A DNA stretch of 64,000 nucleotides from DASYTH01 sp035762905 (GCF_035762905.1 NZ_DASUCC010000056.1:74005-138004); one strand, 5' to 3'. Positions 8,902 through 17,243 are shown, numbered from the stretch's first letter. Notes: a model not told the origin generated them from the letters alone. Numbers and translations: made by a program.

Positions 8902-10389
8902 TCAGACGCCGATCCGGTGCCAGGGGCCCCAGATGGCGAAGGTCATGCCGCGGGACGCCTGGATGTTGACGAACAGCGTGTGGCCGTCCGGACTGAACGT
9001 TGAGCCGGCGAACTCGTCGTTGAACCGCGGCGTGCCGGTGTTGCTGTTGAGCCGATTGAGGGCGATGTCGAACAATTGCCCACGGCGGGACAGACCGCGG
9101 ATGTAGTTGTCGTTGACGTTGTCCTCGCAGACCACCAGGGTGCCGCGCGGGCTGGTTGTGACGTTGTCGGGGAAGTCCAGCACGTCCGGTCCGGGGGACT
9201 GGTAGGCGAGCCGCAGGGTGTTCGACCTGATGTGGTAGGCCCAGATCTGGCCGGAGCCGTTGCCGTAGCCGTCGGCGATCGGTCCGATCCCGGTCTCGGC
9301 GGGTCCGCCACCCTGGGTCGAGGTGAAGTAGACGGTGCCGTCGTCGTAGGCGGAGCCCTCCAGCCGGGAGAAGAACGCGGCGCCCTGCGCCCAGCCCTGG
9401 CGGCCGACGTGGGTCAGCGCGGTGTCGTTGGTGGTGGGGGCGGGCTGGCCCGGGGTGTACGGGAAGCTCGGTGCCGGGTCGTCGATGTCGACCCACTGCA
9501 CCCGGTAGCTGGCCCGGTCCGGTTGGGCGGCGGCGAGGTTGGCGTTTGGCCGGCCCTTGACCGCCAGCATCTGCAGCCGGCCGCGGTTGTCCATCCGGCC
9601 GGTGCGCATCGGGTTGCGCCGCGGGGTGTAGCGGTAGAAGCCCGACGGAAAGCCGAAGTTGTCCTCGGTGAGGTAGAGCGCGCCGCCGTCCGGATCGAAC
9701 GCGACCGACTCGTGGGCGAACCGGCCGGCCGAGGTCAGTGGTTCCCGGTCGGACTCGCCGTCCACCGGCACCTCGAACACGAAGCCGTGCCGCTGGGTGA
9801 GCGCGGTGTTCGGCGCGCCGGTGAAGTCCGGCCCGACGTCCGGTCCGTTGACCGTTTCCTCGCAGCTGATCCAGCTGCCCCACGGCATCCGCCCGCCGGA
9901 GCAGTTCATCTGGGTGCCGTTGAGGCTGGTGTGGGCGCGGACCACCTCGCCGAACCGGGTCACCTCGATGGTGGTGGTCCCGCCCTGGGCCATCGGGTCG
10001 TAGGCCTTGCCGGCATCGCCGAAGGCCGGGCCGGCGTTGTTCAGCTCGTGGTTGCGGACCAGGAGATAGTTGCCCGGCCGGCAGTGCCGGCCCTCGCCTC
10101 GGAACGCGCCCATGCCGTCGTGCCGGCCGGGCAGGTTGGTGCCGTCGTCGAGCACCACCGGGACCTCGGTGTCGTGGAACGACCGGTACTGGAAGTCCTC
10201 GGGCAGCCACAACCGGACGGTCCCGTCGCGCAGGTCGGGGACGGGCCGCAGCTCCCGGAACCCGCCGGAGTCGGCCACCGGCTCGGCCGCCGCCCGGTTG
10301 ACGAACCCGAGGAACGGACCGCCGATCACCGTTCCACCCGCTACCGCTGCCGCACCCCGAAGAACCGAACGCCGGTCGATGTCAGCCAT
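8902..10389 (-). CDS. PhoX-family secreted alkaline phosphatase (DUF839)
   Basis: The 495-residue product begins with a Tat signal (DRRSVLRG, then a hydrophobic stretch ending near AAAEP), so it should be folded before export. The body matches the PhoX/DUF839 family, which are calcium- and iron-dependent phosphatases acting outside the cell. Landmarks are WGSWISCEETVNG with the family CEE motif, the YLTEDNFGFPSGFYRYTP segment and the late VVCEDNVNDN segment. The gene converges with the flavocytochrome gene, with one base between the stops. No Pho-box was recognised upstream. The true substrate is unproven because several DUF839 members are uncharacterised. Confidence 0.88.
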   Translation of the reverse strand: MADIDRRSVLRGAAAVAGGTVIGGPFLGFVNRAAAEPVADSGGFRELRPVPDLRDGTVRLWLPEDFQYRSFHDTEVPVVLDDGTNLPGRHDGMGAFRGEGRHCRPGNYLLVRNHELNNAGPAFGDAGKAYDPMAQGGTTTIEVTRFGEVVRAHTSLNGTQMNCSGGRMPWGSWISCEETVNGPDVGPDFTGAPNTALTQRHGFVFEVPVDGESDREPLTSAGRFAHESVAFDPDGGALYLTEDNFGFPSGFYRYTPRRNPMRTGRMDNRGRLQMLAVKGRPNANLAAAQPDRASYRVQWVDIDDPAPSFPYTPGQPAPTTNDTALTHVGRQGWAQGAAFFSRLEGSAYDDGTVYFTSTQGGGPAETGIGPIADGYGNGSGQIWAYHIRSNTLRLAYQSPGPDVLDFPDNVTTSPRGTLVVCEDNVNDNYIRGLSRRGQLFDIALNRLNSNTGTPRFNDEFAGSTFSPDGHTLFVNIQASRGMTFAIWGPWHRIGV

Positions 10390-10460
10390 CGCATGATCTT
10401 CCGGCCCGGTTCGCCCGATCGCAAGCGCCCGTTCGTCGCGAATTCAGCTCGCGCGTGGCG

Positions 10461-10491
10461 TCGACCCGGCCGAGCAGGTCGGCCGGGTCGA
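10461..10491 (-). terminator. Hairpin downstream of the cellulase gene
   Basis: A 13-bp perfect stem (TCGACCCGGCCGA and its complement) with a 5-base GCAGG loop lies about 40 bp past the cellulase stop. There is no clear U-tract, as is common for terminators in GC-rich actinomycetes. Confidence 0.6.
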
Positions 10492-10532
10492 GCCGCCGGC
10501 GCGTGGTGCCTGATCCAGAACCTTGCGGATTC

Positions 10533-12470
10533 TCAGTTCGTGGTGCAGCTGGCCACGGTGACGGCATCGGTGGACTGGCCGTTCGCGACGAAGCCGAAGT
10601 TCGTGCTCGCGGTCGGGGCGAGGGCGCCGTTGTGCCCGGCGTTGGTGACCGTGGTGCCGGTCAGGTTTCCGTTCCAGACGTTGGAGATGCTCCGGCCGGT
10701 GGCCAGGGTCAGCGCGACCGACCAGCCCCGGATCTGGGCGGTGCCGGTGTTGGTCACCGTGACCTCGCCCTGGAATCCGCCGTCCCAGTTGTTGGTGCTG
10801 CGGTAGGTGGCGGTGCAGCCGGAGTTGCCGCCGCCGCCACCGGGTTGGGTGGTGCCGGTGGCGGCCGTGGACGCGGCCGAGGTGTTGCCGGCCGCGTCCC
10901 GGGCGCGCACCGTGTAGGTGTAGGTGGTGCCGCCGGCCAGGCCGGTGTCGGTGAAGCTGGTGCCCGGCGCGGTGTTCACGATCGCGCCGTTGCGGAAGAT
11001 CTGGTAGCCGGTCACTCCGACGTTGTCGGTGGCCGCGTTCCAGGACAGGGACACCGACGCCGAGGTCGTCCCGGTGACGGTCAGGCCGGTGGGGGTGCTC
11101 GGCGCGGTGCTGTCGATCGGGCCGCTGCCGTACCGCTCGGCCAGGTTGATCCCGGTGGTGCTGCCGGCGCCGCCGAGCCGGACCTGGTGGTCCAGGCCGA
11201 CGAACTTGTTGTTGAACTGCCACAGGGCCGGCCGGAGCAGGTTGTACTTCTGCTCGTCCCAGGTGCGCCAGTCGTCGAGCAACAGGCCGCCGGTGTCGCC
11301 GGAGTTCGGGTTGATCACCCAGAACGTCTGGTGCAGGCCCTCGTCCACGATCAGGTCGCGCAGCGCGGTCATCCAGCGGTCCTGCCGTTCGTCCTGACCG
11401 AGCCGCCCGCCCCACTCGCCGATCAGCAGCGGCGCGATGTTCTCCTCGTGGATGTAGAGCCAGTTCGGCCGCCACACGTCGGTGGTCAGGGTCGCCTTGG
11501 TGAACGGCACCTGGAACCAGGGCTGGTTGAACACCAGCGGGCCGTAGTCGTGCGGAGAGTAGACCAGCTGGTCCTGGTTCGCGCCGAGATCGACCGGGAA
11601 GTCCCGGACGCCACGGAGGTTTCCGCCCCACCAGTTGTAGAAGTAGTTCGGGCTGAGGTCGGGATCGGTGTTGGGGGAGTTCCAGGTCTCGCCGGGGCGC
11701 GGGTAGACCTCGATGCCCTCGCACAGGATCAGCAGGTTCGGGTTGATCGCCAGGATGCGCCGGCCGGCGACCTGGCAGGCGTTCTTGAAGTTGTCGGTGT
11801 CGGTGCTGCCGTCCCACTTGGCGCGTGGCGGCGAGTTGGGCGTGCCGTGCGGCTCGTTCTTGATGTCCATCGCGACGATGGTGTCGTTGTCCCGGTACCG
11901 CTGGGTGACCCATTCCCAGGCCGTGTAGAACTGCTCCGAGGTGATCGTTCCCTTGAACCACATCGGGTAGATGTGGCCGGAGTTGTCCGCCTCGGCGCTG
12001 TGCACGTCGAGCATGACCTTGATCCCGAACCGCTCGCACAGCGCCAGCCAGAAGTCCCAGATCTGCAGGTTGTTCATGTTCGCCAGCTCCGGGTTGGCGA
12101 ACGTGTTCACGTTGGGGCGGGCCACGGTCTGCCCGGCGCGCCACTCCAGCAGCAGCTGGGTGGAGATCGGCACCCGGACGATGTTGATGCCGCGCTGGGC
12201 GATCGCCGCGGTCAGCTCGGTGATGTTGGCCGACCACAGGCCGTGGAACACCCGCTCCGAGGCGTTGAAGCCGAACCAGTTCGCCCCGGTCAGCCACACC
12301 CGGTTGCCTTCCAGATCCACGATCCGGTTGCCCTGCACGTGCAGCCAGTCCCGCTCCGGGACCGCCGCCGCCTCCTGGCTGGTCGTGGTCGCGGTGGTGG
12401 CGAACGCCGCCGCGGAAACGGCGATGGCGGCGGCCCAACGTCGTACTCGACCCCAACGTGTCAGAACCAT
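10533..12470 (-). CDS. Secreted GH5 cellulase with FnIII and CBM2 modules
   Basis: This 645-residue endoglucanase-like enzyme should cut beta-1,4-glucan outside the cell. Order: signal peptide (about 1-36), GH5 catalytic domain (about 40-440), fibronectin type III (about 453-540), a PGGGGG linker, and a C-terminal family 2 cellulose-binding module (about 551-645) with its flanking cysteines. The acid/base Glu is in MDIKNEP (near 203) and the nucleophile in LLIGEWGG (near 350). The ATG at 12470 has AGGGGTGA upstream. A perfect CebR box lies 54-68 bp upstream, so induction by cello-oligosaccharides is likely. No cebR or sugar transporter lies in the window. Confidence 0.92.
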   Translation of the reverse strand: MVLTRWGRVRRWAAAIAVSAAAFATTATTTSQEAAAVPERDWLHVQGNRIVDLEGNRVWLTGANWFGFNASERVFHGLWSANITELTAAIAQRGINIVRVPISTQLLLEWRAGQTVARPNVNTFANPELANMNNLQIWDFWLALCERFGIKVMLDVHSAEADNSGHIYPMWFKGTITSEQFYTAWEWVTQRYRDNDTIVAMDIKNEPHGTPNSPPRAKWDGSTDTDNFKNACQVAGRRILAINPNLLILCEGIEVYPRPGETWNSPNTDPDLSPNYFYNWWGGNLRGVRDFPVDLGANQDQLVYSPHDYGPLVFNQPWFQVPFTKATLTTDVWRPNWLYIHEENIAPLLIGEWGGRLGQDERQDRWMTALRDLIVDEGLHQTFWVINPNSGDTGGLLLDDWRTWDEQKYNLLRPALWQFNNKFVGLDHQVRLGGAGSTTGINLAERYGSGPIDSTAPSTPTGLTVTGTTSASVSLSWNAATDNVGVTGYQIFRNGAIVNTAPGTSFTDTGLAGGTTYTYTVRARDAAGNTSAASTAATGTTQPGGGGGNSGCTATYRSTNNWDGGFQGEVTVTNTGTAQIRGWSVALTLATGRSISNVWNGNLTGTTVTNAGHNGALAPTASTNFGFVANGQSTDAVTVASCTTN

Positions 12471-12522
12471 CGGTCACCCCTGACCTTCTCGACCTGTGGA
12501 CGCCTGGTGTGCGCCACCTGTT

Positions 12523-12538
12523 CTGGGAGCGCTCCCAG
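12523..12538. promoter_or_regulatory. CebR operator
   Basis: CTGGGAGCGCTCCCAG contains the exact 14-bp CebR box TGGGAGCGCTCCCA known from Streptomyces cellulose genes. It lies just upstream of the cellulase start, where a LacI-type repressor would block transcription until cellobiose or cellotriose binds it. Confidence 0.88.
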
Positions 12539-12712
12539 CACGTAGTGTAAGCACACTTGTCGACCATGTGACAAGCCTCAGCCGCCCGCGTACAGCGCGT
12601 GTCCAGTCGGGCACAGCAGACTGCGCACCGTGACGGCGCGGGCGTGGCCGGTCCGGCCGGCAGCTGAGGGAGCGCACCCGCGCGGAGTGTCGATTCGATC
12701 AGGAGGTGGCAG

Positions 12713-12760
12713 GTGCACGACGACGACCGGGTCTTCGCCCTGACCCGAGAGCTGACCTGA
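12713..12760 (+). other. 15-codon ORF with strong ribosome binding site
   Basis: GTG followed by HDDDRVFALTRELT and a stop, with AGGAGG six bases upstream. It looks like the surviving start of a lost gene, next to the AfsR-like pseudogene. It could also be a chance ORF. Confidence 0.25.
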
Positions 12761-12780
12761 GCCCTACGAGAATCCAGGGG

Positions 12781-13112
12781 TCAACCCGAGCCGGCGGTGT
12801 CGGACAGCGTGGTCCGGACCGCACCGGCATCGGGATGGTCGAGCTCCTCGAGGATGGTCAGCGCCTCCCGCAGTGCCCGGTGCACAACGCCTCCACGGCT
12901 CGCCCGGTCCGGTACGGCGCCAGCATGATCTGCCGGCACAGGCGTGCCCGCACCGGGTTCGTTTCGAGCAGAGCATGGAACTCCGCGAGGACGATGTCCT
13001 GGCCGCCAAGGGCCAGCTCGCGTCGATCAGGTCCTCGGTCGCGGCGAGTCGCTGCCCGGCGAGATGCTCCCTTACCGCCGCCACGTAGGCACCCGCGGCG
13101 CCGCCGAACGCC
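12781..13112 (-). pseudogene. AfsR/SARP-type regulator remnant (BTAD plus TPR tail)
   Basis: Three minus-strand frames give consecutive pieces of one transcriptional-activator protein. Near 13018-13112 is AAVREHLAGQRLAATEDLIDA. From about 13025 down, one frame over, is LALGGQDIVLAEFHALLETN followed by PVRARL and YRTGRAVEAL. Then, in a third frame, comes HRALREALTILEELDHPDAG, ending at a TGA at 12781-12783. The first two match the bacterial transcriptional activation domain and the last matches the C-terminal TPR tail of AfsR-like proteins. The middle is therefore deleted, two frameshifts are present, and the DNA-binding N-terminus is gone. Confidence 0.7.
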
Positions 13113-13152
13113 GCGCGGGCCGCCGGCCGCCCGGGAGGCCGGCGGCCCGCGC
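13113..13152 (-). terminator. Strong hairpin after the XRE-cupin gene
   Basis: A perfect 16-bp GC stem (13113-13128 with 13137-13152) with an 8-base loop begins immediately after the stop codon of the XRE-cupin gene. Confidence 0.7.
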
Positions 13153-13713
13153 TCAGCCGGACCGCCGGGTGAGCACGACGAGGTAGCGGCAGGGGCGGCG
13201 GGTGGGGTTGTGGTAGGTGCACGGGGCCGGCGGGCCGAGCTGCAGACAGTCGCCGGTGTGCAGGTCGTGTGCGGTGTCGCCCTCGTGGAACCGGAGGTGG
13301 CCGGCGAGCACCCAGATGTGGTGGTGGGCGAAGGTGTAGCTGTCGGCCGGAAAGGACGCCCGGGCGCCGGCCGGCAGTTCCACCTCGACCAGTTCGAGGG
13401 GACCCCCGGCCGGGGACACCGCGCGGCGCAGGTAGCCGGTCTCGGGGTCGGTCCAGGTGGGTTGGTCGGCGGCGCGCACCAGCCGCCCGCCGTCGTCCTC
13501 GGCCCGCGCCACCAGTTGGGACAGCGTGATGCCAAGAGCGCCGCAGAGCCGGCCGAGTAGCGCGGCGGTGGGCTGCGCGTCGCCGTTCTCGATCTTGGTG
13601 ATCATCGCCCGGGACACGCCGGAGCGGTCGGCGAGCGCGCTGACCGACAGCTCACGGGAGGCTCGGGCGGTCTTCAGGGCCTCGGCGAGCGAAGCGGAGA
13701 ACGGGTCCGGCAC
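13153..13713 (-). CDS. XRE-family regulator with C-terminal cupin domain
   Basis: The 186-residue product has a helix-turn-helix at about residues 9-65 (ARASRELSVSALADRSGVSR, with IENGDAQPT after it). A cupin sensor follows at about 105-183 (HHHIWVLAGHLRFHEG, DCLQLGPPAPCTYHNPT). This architecture belongs to small-molecule-responsive repressors such as PuuR relatives. The GTG at 13713 lies at the edge of the palindrome, with little room for a ribosome binding site, so the mRNA may be leaderless. It is divergent from the acetyltransferase gene with 39 bp between starts and probably controls both. Confidence 0.88.
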   Translation of the reverse strand: MPDPFSASLAEALKTARASRELSVSALADRSGVSRAMITKIENGDAQPTAALLGRLCGALGITLSQLVARAEDDGGRLVRAADQPTWTDPETGYLRRAVSPAGGPLELVEVELPAGARASFPADSYTFAHHHIWVLAGHLRFHEGDTAHDLHTGDCLQLGPPAPCTYHNPTRRPCRYLVVLTRRSG

Positions 13714-13714
13714 C

Positions 13715-13750
13715 CTGTCACTATAGCGACAGTTGACGCTATTATCGTCA
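13715..13750. promoter_or_regulatory. Paired operators between XRE-cupin and PAT genes
   Basis: TGTCACTATAGCGACA (13716-13731) is a 16-bp palindrome with one mismatched pair. TGACG-N7-CGTCA (13734-13750) follows directly and shares the CTAT core. The pair fills the 39-bp divergent promoter, so binding by the XRE-cupin protein would silence both genes. Confidence 0.65.
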
Positions 13751-13752
13751 TC

Positions 13753-14268
13753 ATGATCCGGGATGCCACGGAGTGCGACGCCGCGGCGTGTGCGGCGATC
13801 TACGCCCCGTACGTCACCGGTACCGCGATCACGTTCGAGAGCGAGCCGCCGACGCCGGACCACATGGCCGAGCGGATCGCCACCGCGCTGCGCACCCACG
13901 CCTGGGTGGTGTTCGAGGAGGGTGGCCGGGTGGTCGGCTACGCCTACGGCGGCCAGTACAAGGCTCGGCCGGCCTACCGCTGGTCGTGCGAGGTCAGCGT
14001 CTACCTCGAACCCGGTCGCCGCCGCACCGGCGCCGGTCGCGCGCTCTACCGCGCGCTGTTCGACCGGTTGTCCCGCCGCGGTTTCCGCACCGCGGTCGCC
14101 GGCATGACCCTCCCCAACGACGCCAGCGTCGGACTCCATCGCGCGATGGGCTTCGAACCCGTCGGCACCTACCGCCGCATCGGCTGGAAACACGGCGCCT
14201 GGCACGACGTCGCCTGGGCCCAACGCCCGCTCGCCACCGGCGCTGATCCACCGGCCGAGCCCGACTAG
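13753..14268 (+). CDS. GNAT acetyltransferase, phosphinothricin N-acetyltransferase (PAT) type
   Basis: The 171-residue GNAT protein resembles PAT/Bar enzymes, which acetylate phosphinothricin or related amino-acid analogues and amines using acetyl-CoA. It has the early family segment AACAAIYAPYVTGTAITFE, the acetyl-CoA site PGRRRTGAGRALY (R/Q-x-x-G-x-G/A) and the late LPNDASVGLHRAMGFEPVGT followed by KHGAWHD, which is typical of PAT. It diverges from the XRE-cupin gene over shared operators, so it is probably the regulated target. The natural substrate cannot be told from sequence. Confidence 0.87.
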   Translation: MIRDATECDAAACAAIYAPYVTGTAITFESEPPTPDHMAERIATALRTHAWVVFEEGGRVVGYAYGGQYKARPAYRWSCEVSVYLEPGRRRTGAGRALYRALFDRLSRRGFRTAVAGMTLPNDASVGLHRAMGFEPVGTYRRIGWKHGAWHDVAWAQRPLATGADPPAEPD

Positions 14269-14292
14269 CCGGCGATGGCTAGGATCATCGGG

Positions 14293-15357
14293 ATGGCTGA
14301 GGCCCGCTCGCTGGCGCAGGTGTACCGGCGTTTCGGTGAGGTCGACGCCGCCGAATCATCGCCGCTGTACGCCCGGGTCGCCGTCGCGCTGAGCGAGTCC
14401 GAGGAGGCGCTGCGCGCCATCGAGGCGGTGCCGGCGCGCAAGCGGAGCCCCACGGTGATCCTGGCCGCGCTGCACGACCTCGCCCTGGCCGGACGCGCCC
14501 CGGCACTCGCCGCGGCCTTTGCCGCCGCCGACGGCGCGGCTGCCGCTGCCGCGGCGATCGACACGCTGCTGCGGATGACCGACGCGGTCGCGGCGATCGC
14601 CGTACGCCGGCCGACGCGGACCGACGAGACCGGACGCTGCGCCGTGCTGTACCCGGCCATCGCCGAGGCGGCGCGCCGGGTCGGCGCGGATGCGGTCGGG
14701 CTGATCGACGTGGGCTGTTCGGCCGGGCTCAATCTCAGTGTCGATCGCGTCGGCATCACCTACGGCAACGGACAATCGCTGGGCGACCCGGCGTCTCCGG
14801 TGCGGCAGTCGTGTTCGATCGTGGGCGACCGGCCCATTCCGACGCGGGCGATGCCCGAGGTCGTCGCCCGGATCGGCATCGACCTCGATCCCCTCGCCGT
14901 GACCGACCCGGACGACGCCAGATGGTTACGCGCCTGCCAGTGGCCGGATCAGCCGGAACGAGCCGCGCGACTCGAAGCGGAGTTGGCGTTGGCGGCGTCC
15001 GCCCCGCCGCGGCTGCTGCCCGGTGACCCCGTCGAGGTGCTGCCCGACGCCCTCGCCCAGGTGCCCACCACCGCCCTGCCGGTCGTCACCACGACCTGGG
15101 CGCTGTCCCGGTTCCCGCTCGAGCACCGCCTGCGCTTCCTGCACCGCCTCGACGAAGCGGCGACCAATCGGCCGATTTCATGGGTGTCGGTGGAGGGTGT
15201 CGGAGTCGCGCCGGCGATCCCGACCCTCGGCGATCGCCGCGCCTCCGGCCACAGCATCATCGGCCTGGCCGTGTTCAACCACTCGACCCTGCACGCCGAA
15301 GCCATCGGCCGCTGCTGGTCGCGCGGCCGCCTGCTCGCCTGGCTGGCCGACTCCTAA
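14293..15357 (+). CDS. DUF2332 family protein
   Basis: A 354-residue cytoplasmic protein matching DUF2332, an uncharacterised actinobacterial family. IDVGCSAGLNLSVDR near residue 140 resembles the glycine-rich nucleotide-binding motif of methyltransferases, and DLDPLAVTDPDDARWLRACQ followed by WPDQPER is a family block. The ends VVTTTWALSRFP and WVSVEGVG are also conserved. I used the ATG at 14293 because AGGA lies eight bases upstream; an ATG at 14275 would add six residues. It follows the acetyltransferase closely on the same strand. A SAM-dependent activity is possible but not shown. Confidence 0.82.
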   Translation: MAEARSLAQVYRRFGEVDAAESSPLYARVAVALSESEEALRAIEAVPARKRSPTVILAALHDLALAGRAPALAAAFAAADGAAAAAAAIDTLLRMTDAVAAIAVRRPTRTDETGRCAVLYPAIAEAARRVGADAVGLIDVGCSAGLNLSVDRVGITYGNGQSLGDPASPVRQSCSIVGDRPIPTRAMPEVVARIGIDLDPLAVTDPDDARWLRACQWPDQPERAARLEAELALAASAPPRLLPGDPVEVLPDALAQVPTTALPVVTTTWALSRFPLEHRLRFLHRLDEAATNRPISWVSVEGVGVAPAIPTLGDRRASGHSIIGLAVFNHSTLHAEAIGRCWSRGRLLAWLADS

Positions 15358-15433
15358 CGTGGTTCAGGTGCCGCCTCTCGCCCTCGGTCCGGCAGCGGTG
15401 TCAAAATCCTTGGTACGGAAGTACTTTGGTGAT

Positions 15434-16228
15434 GTGGCGGTGGTTTCCGGGTTGGTGTGCTACCCGATCAAGGGGTGCGCCGGGGTCGTTCTGGAGCGCA
15501 GCGAGGTCACGCCGGCCGGGTTGACGCACGACCGGACCTTCGCGGTCGTCGACCGGTCGGGCGCGAGCCTGTGGCAGGGCGCCGTGCCACGCATGGCGAC
15601 CGTTCGGGGCCGGGTGCTGGGCGCGGGCATCGTGTTGAGCGCCCCCGGCGCGGACGACCTCGAGGTCGACGCGGCGGCCGGCGGCCGGACCCTTGCGGTC
15701 GAGGTGGAGAAGTGGCCCGGCCGGGGGATCGACCAGGGCGATGCGGCGGCGGAGTGGCTCTCCGAACTGCTCGACGTTGCGGTCCGCCTGGTGCGTGAGC
15801 CGCCGGGTGCCCGCACCGGCGCCGACCCGACCGCGCTGCTGATCACGTCGCGGTCGTCGCTGGACGGCCTCAACACCCGGATCCTTGCCCGGGGCGCGCC
15901 CCCGGTACCGATGAACCGCTTTCGCCCCAACATGATCGTCACGGGCTGGGCCGAGGCACACACCGAGGACCGGGTGGCCCGGATGACCGCGGGCACCGCC
16001 GAGTTCGGCTTCGGCGAGCTGGCGATCCGATGCGCGATCACCATGGTCGACCAACTGGCCGGTGTCCGAGCCGGCCCCGAGCCGTTGCGCACCCTTGCCG
16101 ACTACCGCCGCGAGCCGGACGGGGTCACCTTCGGAATGAAGGCCACCGTCCACACCCCCGGCCACGTCGCCGTCGGCGACCCGGTCACCATCACCGAGCG
16201 AAGGTCCACAATAGACAGTGTGTGGTGA
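15434..16228 (+). CDS. MOSC domain protein
   Basis: The 264-residue protein has an N-terminal MOSC_N beta-barrel (VSGLVCYPIKGCAGVVLE) and a C-terminal MOSC domain (SSLDGLN, MNRFRPNMIV, IRCAITMVDQ with the conserved Cys, then GDPVTI). MOSC proteins carry sulfur or molybdenum-cofactor sulfide, as in mARC/YcbX-type molybdoenzymes that reduce N-hydroxylated compounds. The start is uncertain. Homology puts it at the GTG at 15434 or 15440; the frame is open far upstream, with another GTG at 15398, and no clear ribosome binding site decides. It stands alone among unrelated genes. Confidence 0.8.
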   Translation: MAVVSGLVCYPIKGCAGVVLERSEVTPAGLTHDRTFAVVDRSGASLWQGAVPRMATVRGRVLGAGIVLSAPGADDLEVDAAAGGRTLAVEVEKWPGRGIDQGDAAAEWLSELLDVAVRLVREPPGARTGADPTALLITSRSSLDGLNTRILARGAPPVPMNRFRPNMIVTGWAEAHTEDRVARMTAGTAEFGFGELAIRCAITMVDQLAGVRAGPEPLRTLADYRREPDGVTFGMKATVHTPGHVAVGDPVTITERRSTIDSVW

Positions 16229-16318
16229 GCGGCGGTTCATGTGGCGAGGCAGTCATTTCGATATTGCCAGCCTTGGGTCGACAGTTTACTATTTCGCCTG
16301 CACTGCATGGGAGGATAA

Positions 16319-17080
16319 TTGCTTAGCGACCTGACGATTCACGTGAGTGACGTCATTACTTGGTCGCCACTGTTGATTAGCGCCCTGGCCCTGTACTATA
16401 GCCGCAAAACCTTTCGGCGCCAGGTTCGGAATGAGCGTAGGAAGCAGGTCGCGCTCATAAGCGTGCAAGCTATCACCGACGGCATTCGGATCATTAATCC
16501 AGAAAATCACTACATACTGAGATTGCAGGTTTATTATCACCATCAATGGTTTGGCACATTCGAGCGAGATGACGCAACGGATGCGGAGCCCAACAAATCG
16601 ATCATGATGATCGATTTTCCGGTGGTAGAACGTCTACGCAAAAAGTGGCGCCAGGAATGGCACGAGTGGGCCAAATGGCGTGACCAGCGGCGGGCCGGTC
16701 CAGATCAACCTTGGTTGAACTGGGAAAACGCCGTAGTCGACCGAAGGTTGCGGCCCAGGCGGAACCGACCCCGCAAAGCCAAGTATGGCACCGAGGCGAT
16801 CGCCGAAGTTTTCCTTGTTGATGCTGCTGGCGAGGAGTGGTACTTCAACACCAACCGGGTAAAGTTGCATGTACCGAGACGGGCGATCCCAAAGGGACTC
16901 TTTCGGCTGGCCCTGCGTTTACGCCTGGTTGGCTATCCACCCTGGTCCGGGCTCAGTCCTTTGCAATTATACAACTTCTTCCTCGGAGCCCTTGTCGCAC
17001 TCGTTTTTGTTGACCATTTCAGAAATGAGGGCCAAGGCCTAAGATGGATACTTTTGTTGCTGGGTAGTCATGAGACCTGA
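16319..17080 (+). CDS. Orphan membrane protein in a low-GC island
   Basis: I do not recognise this 253-residue protein. It has a hydrophobic segment near residues 14-32 (ITWSPLLISALALYYS), a basic middle rich in Arg, Lys and Trp, and a second hydrophobic segment near 218-236 (LYNFFLGALVALVFVDHF). The start is TTG at 16319, with GGAGG four bases upstream. Base composition is much lower in GC than the rest of the window, with many A/T third positions, which suggests recent arrival. A DUF397-like ORF overlaps its 3' end. It could belong to a small defence or accessory module, but nothing in it names a function. Confidence 0.65.
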   Translation: MLSDLTIHVSDVITWSPLLISALALYYSRKTFRRQVRNERRKQVALISVQAITDGIRIINPENHYILRLQVYYHHQWFGTFERDDATDAEPNKSIMMIDFPVVERLRKKWRQEWHEWAKWRDQRRAGPDQPWLNWENAVVDRRLRPRRNRPRKAKYGTEAIAEVFLVDAAGEEWYFNTNRVKLHVPRRAIPKGLFRLALRLRLVGYPPWSGLSPLQLYNFFLGALVALVFVDHFRNEGQGLRWILLLLGSHET

Positions 17081-17243
17081 GCGCCGAGTCGAAGGGCAGC
17101 GGAACCGCGTCGACTGTGTCGAGCCGGCGAGCTTAGGCACGGTGCGGGAACCGAAGAGTCTCACCGAGCCGATGATCCGGGTCGACTCGGCCGCCATGCT
17201 GGCCGCGGTCAAAGCAGGTCGCCTGGCTCCCTGTGACCCCTGA
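17070..17243 (+). CDS. DUF397-like small protein, probably a degenerate copy
   Basis: A 57-residue ORF, too short for most gene finders, overlaps the end of the orphan gene by 11 bp. It matches the DUF397 layout: DCVEPASLGTVREPKSLTEP corresponds to the NCVEVA...VAVRDSK region, and IRVDSAAMLAAVKAGRLA to the domain end. The usual WRKSS start and the later Trp are missing. DUF397 proteins normally partner XRE regulators, and intact copies lie at 53019 and 53206. There is no XRE gene here, so this is probably a relic. Confidence 0.45.
   Translation: MRPERRVEGQRNRVDCVEPASLGTVREPKSLTEPMIRVDSAAMLAAVKAGRLAPCDP

Noticed and set aside
12706..13560. A 284-codon plus-strand ORF over the AfsR remnant and XRE-cupin gene
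   Set aside because: It is antisense to two minus-strand features with real protein similarity and has no domain.
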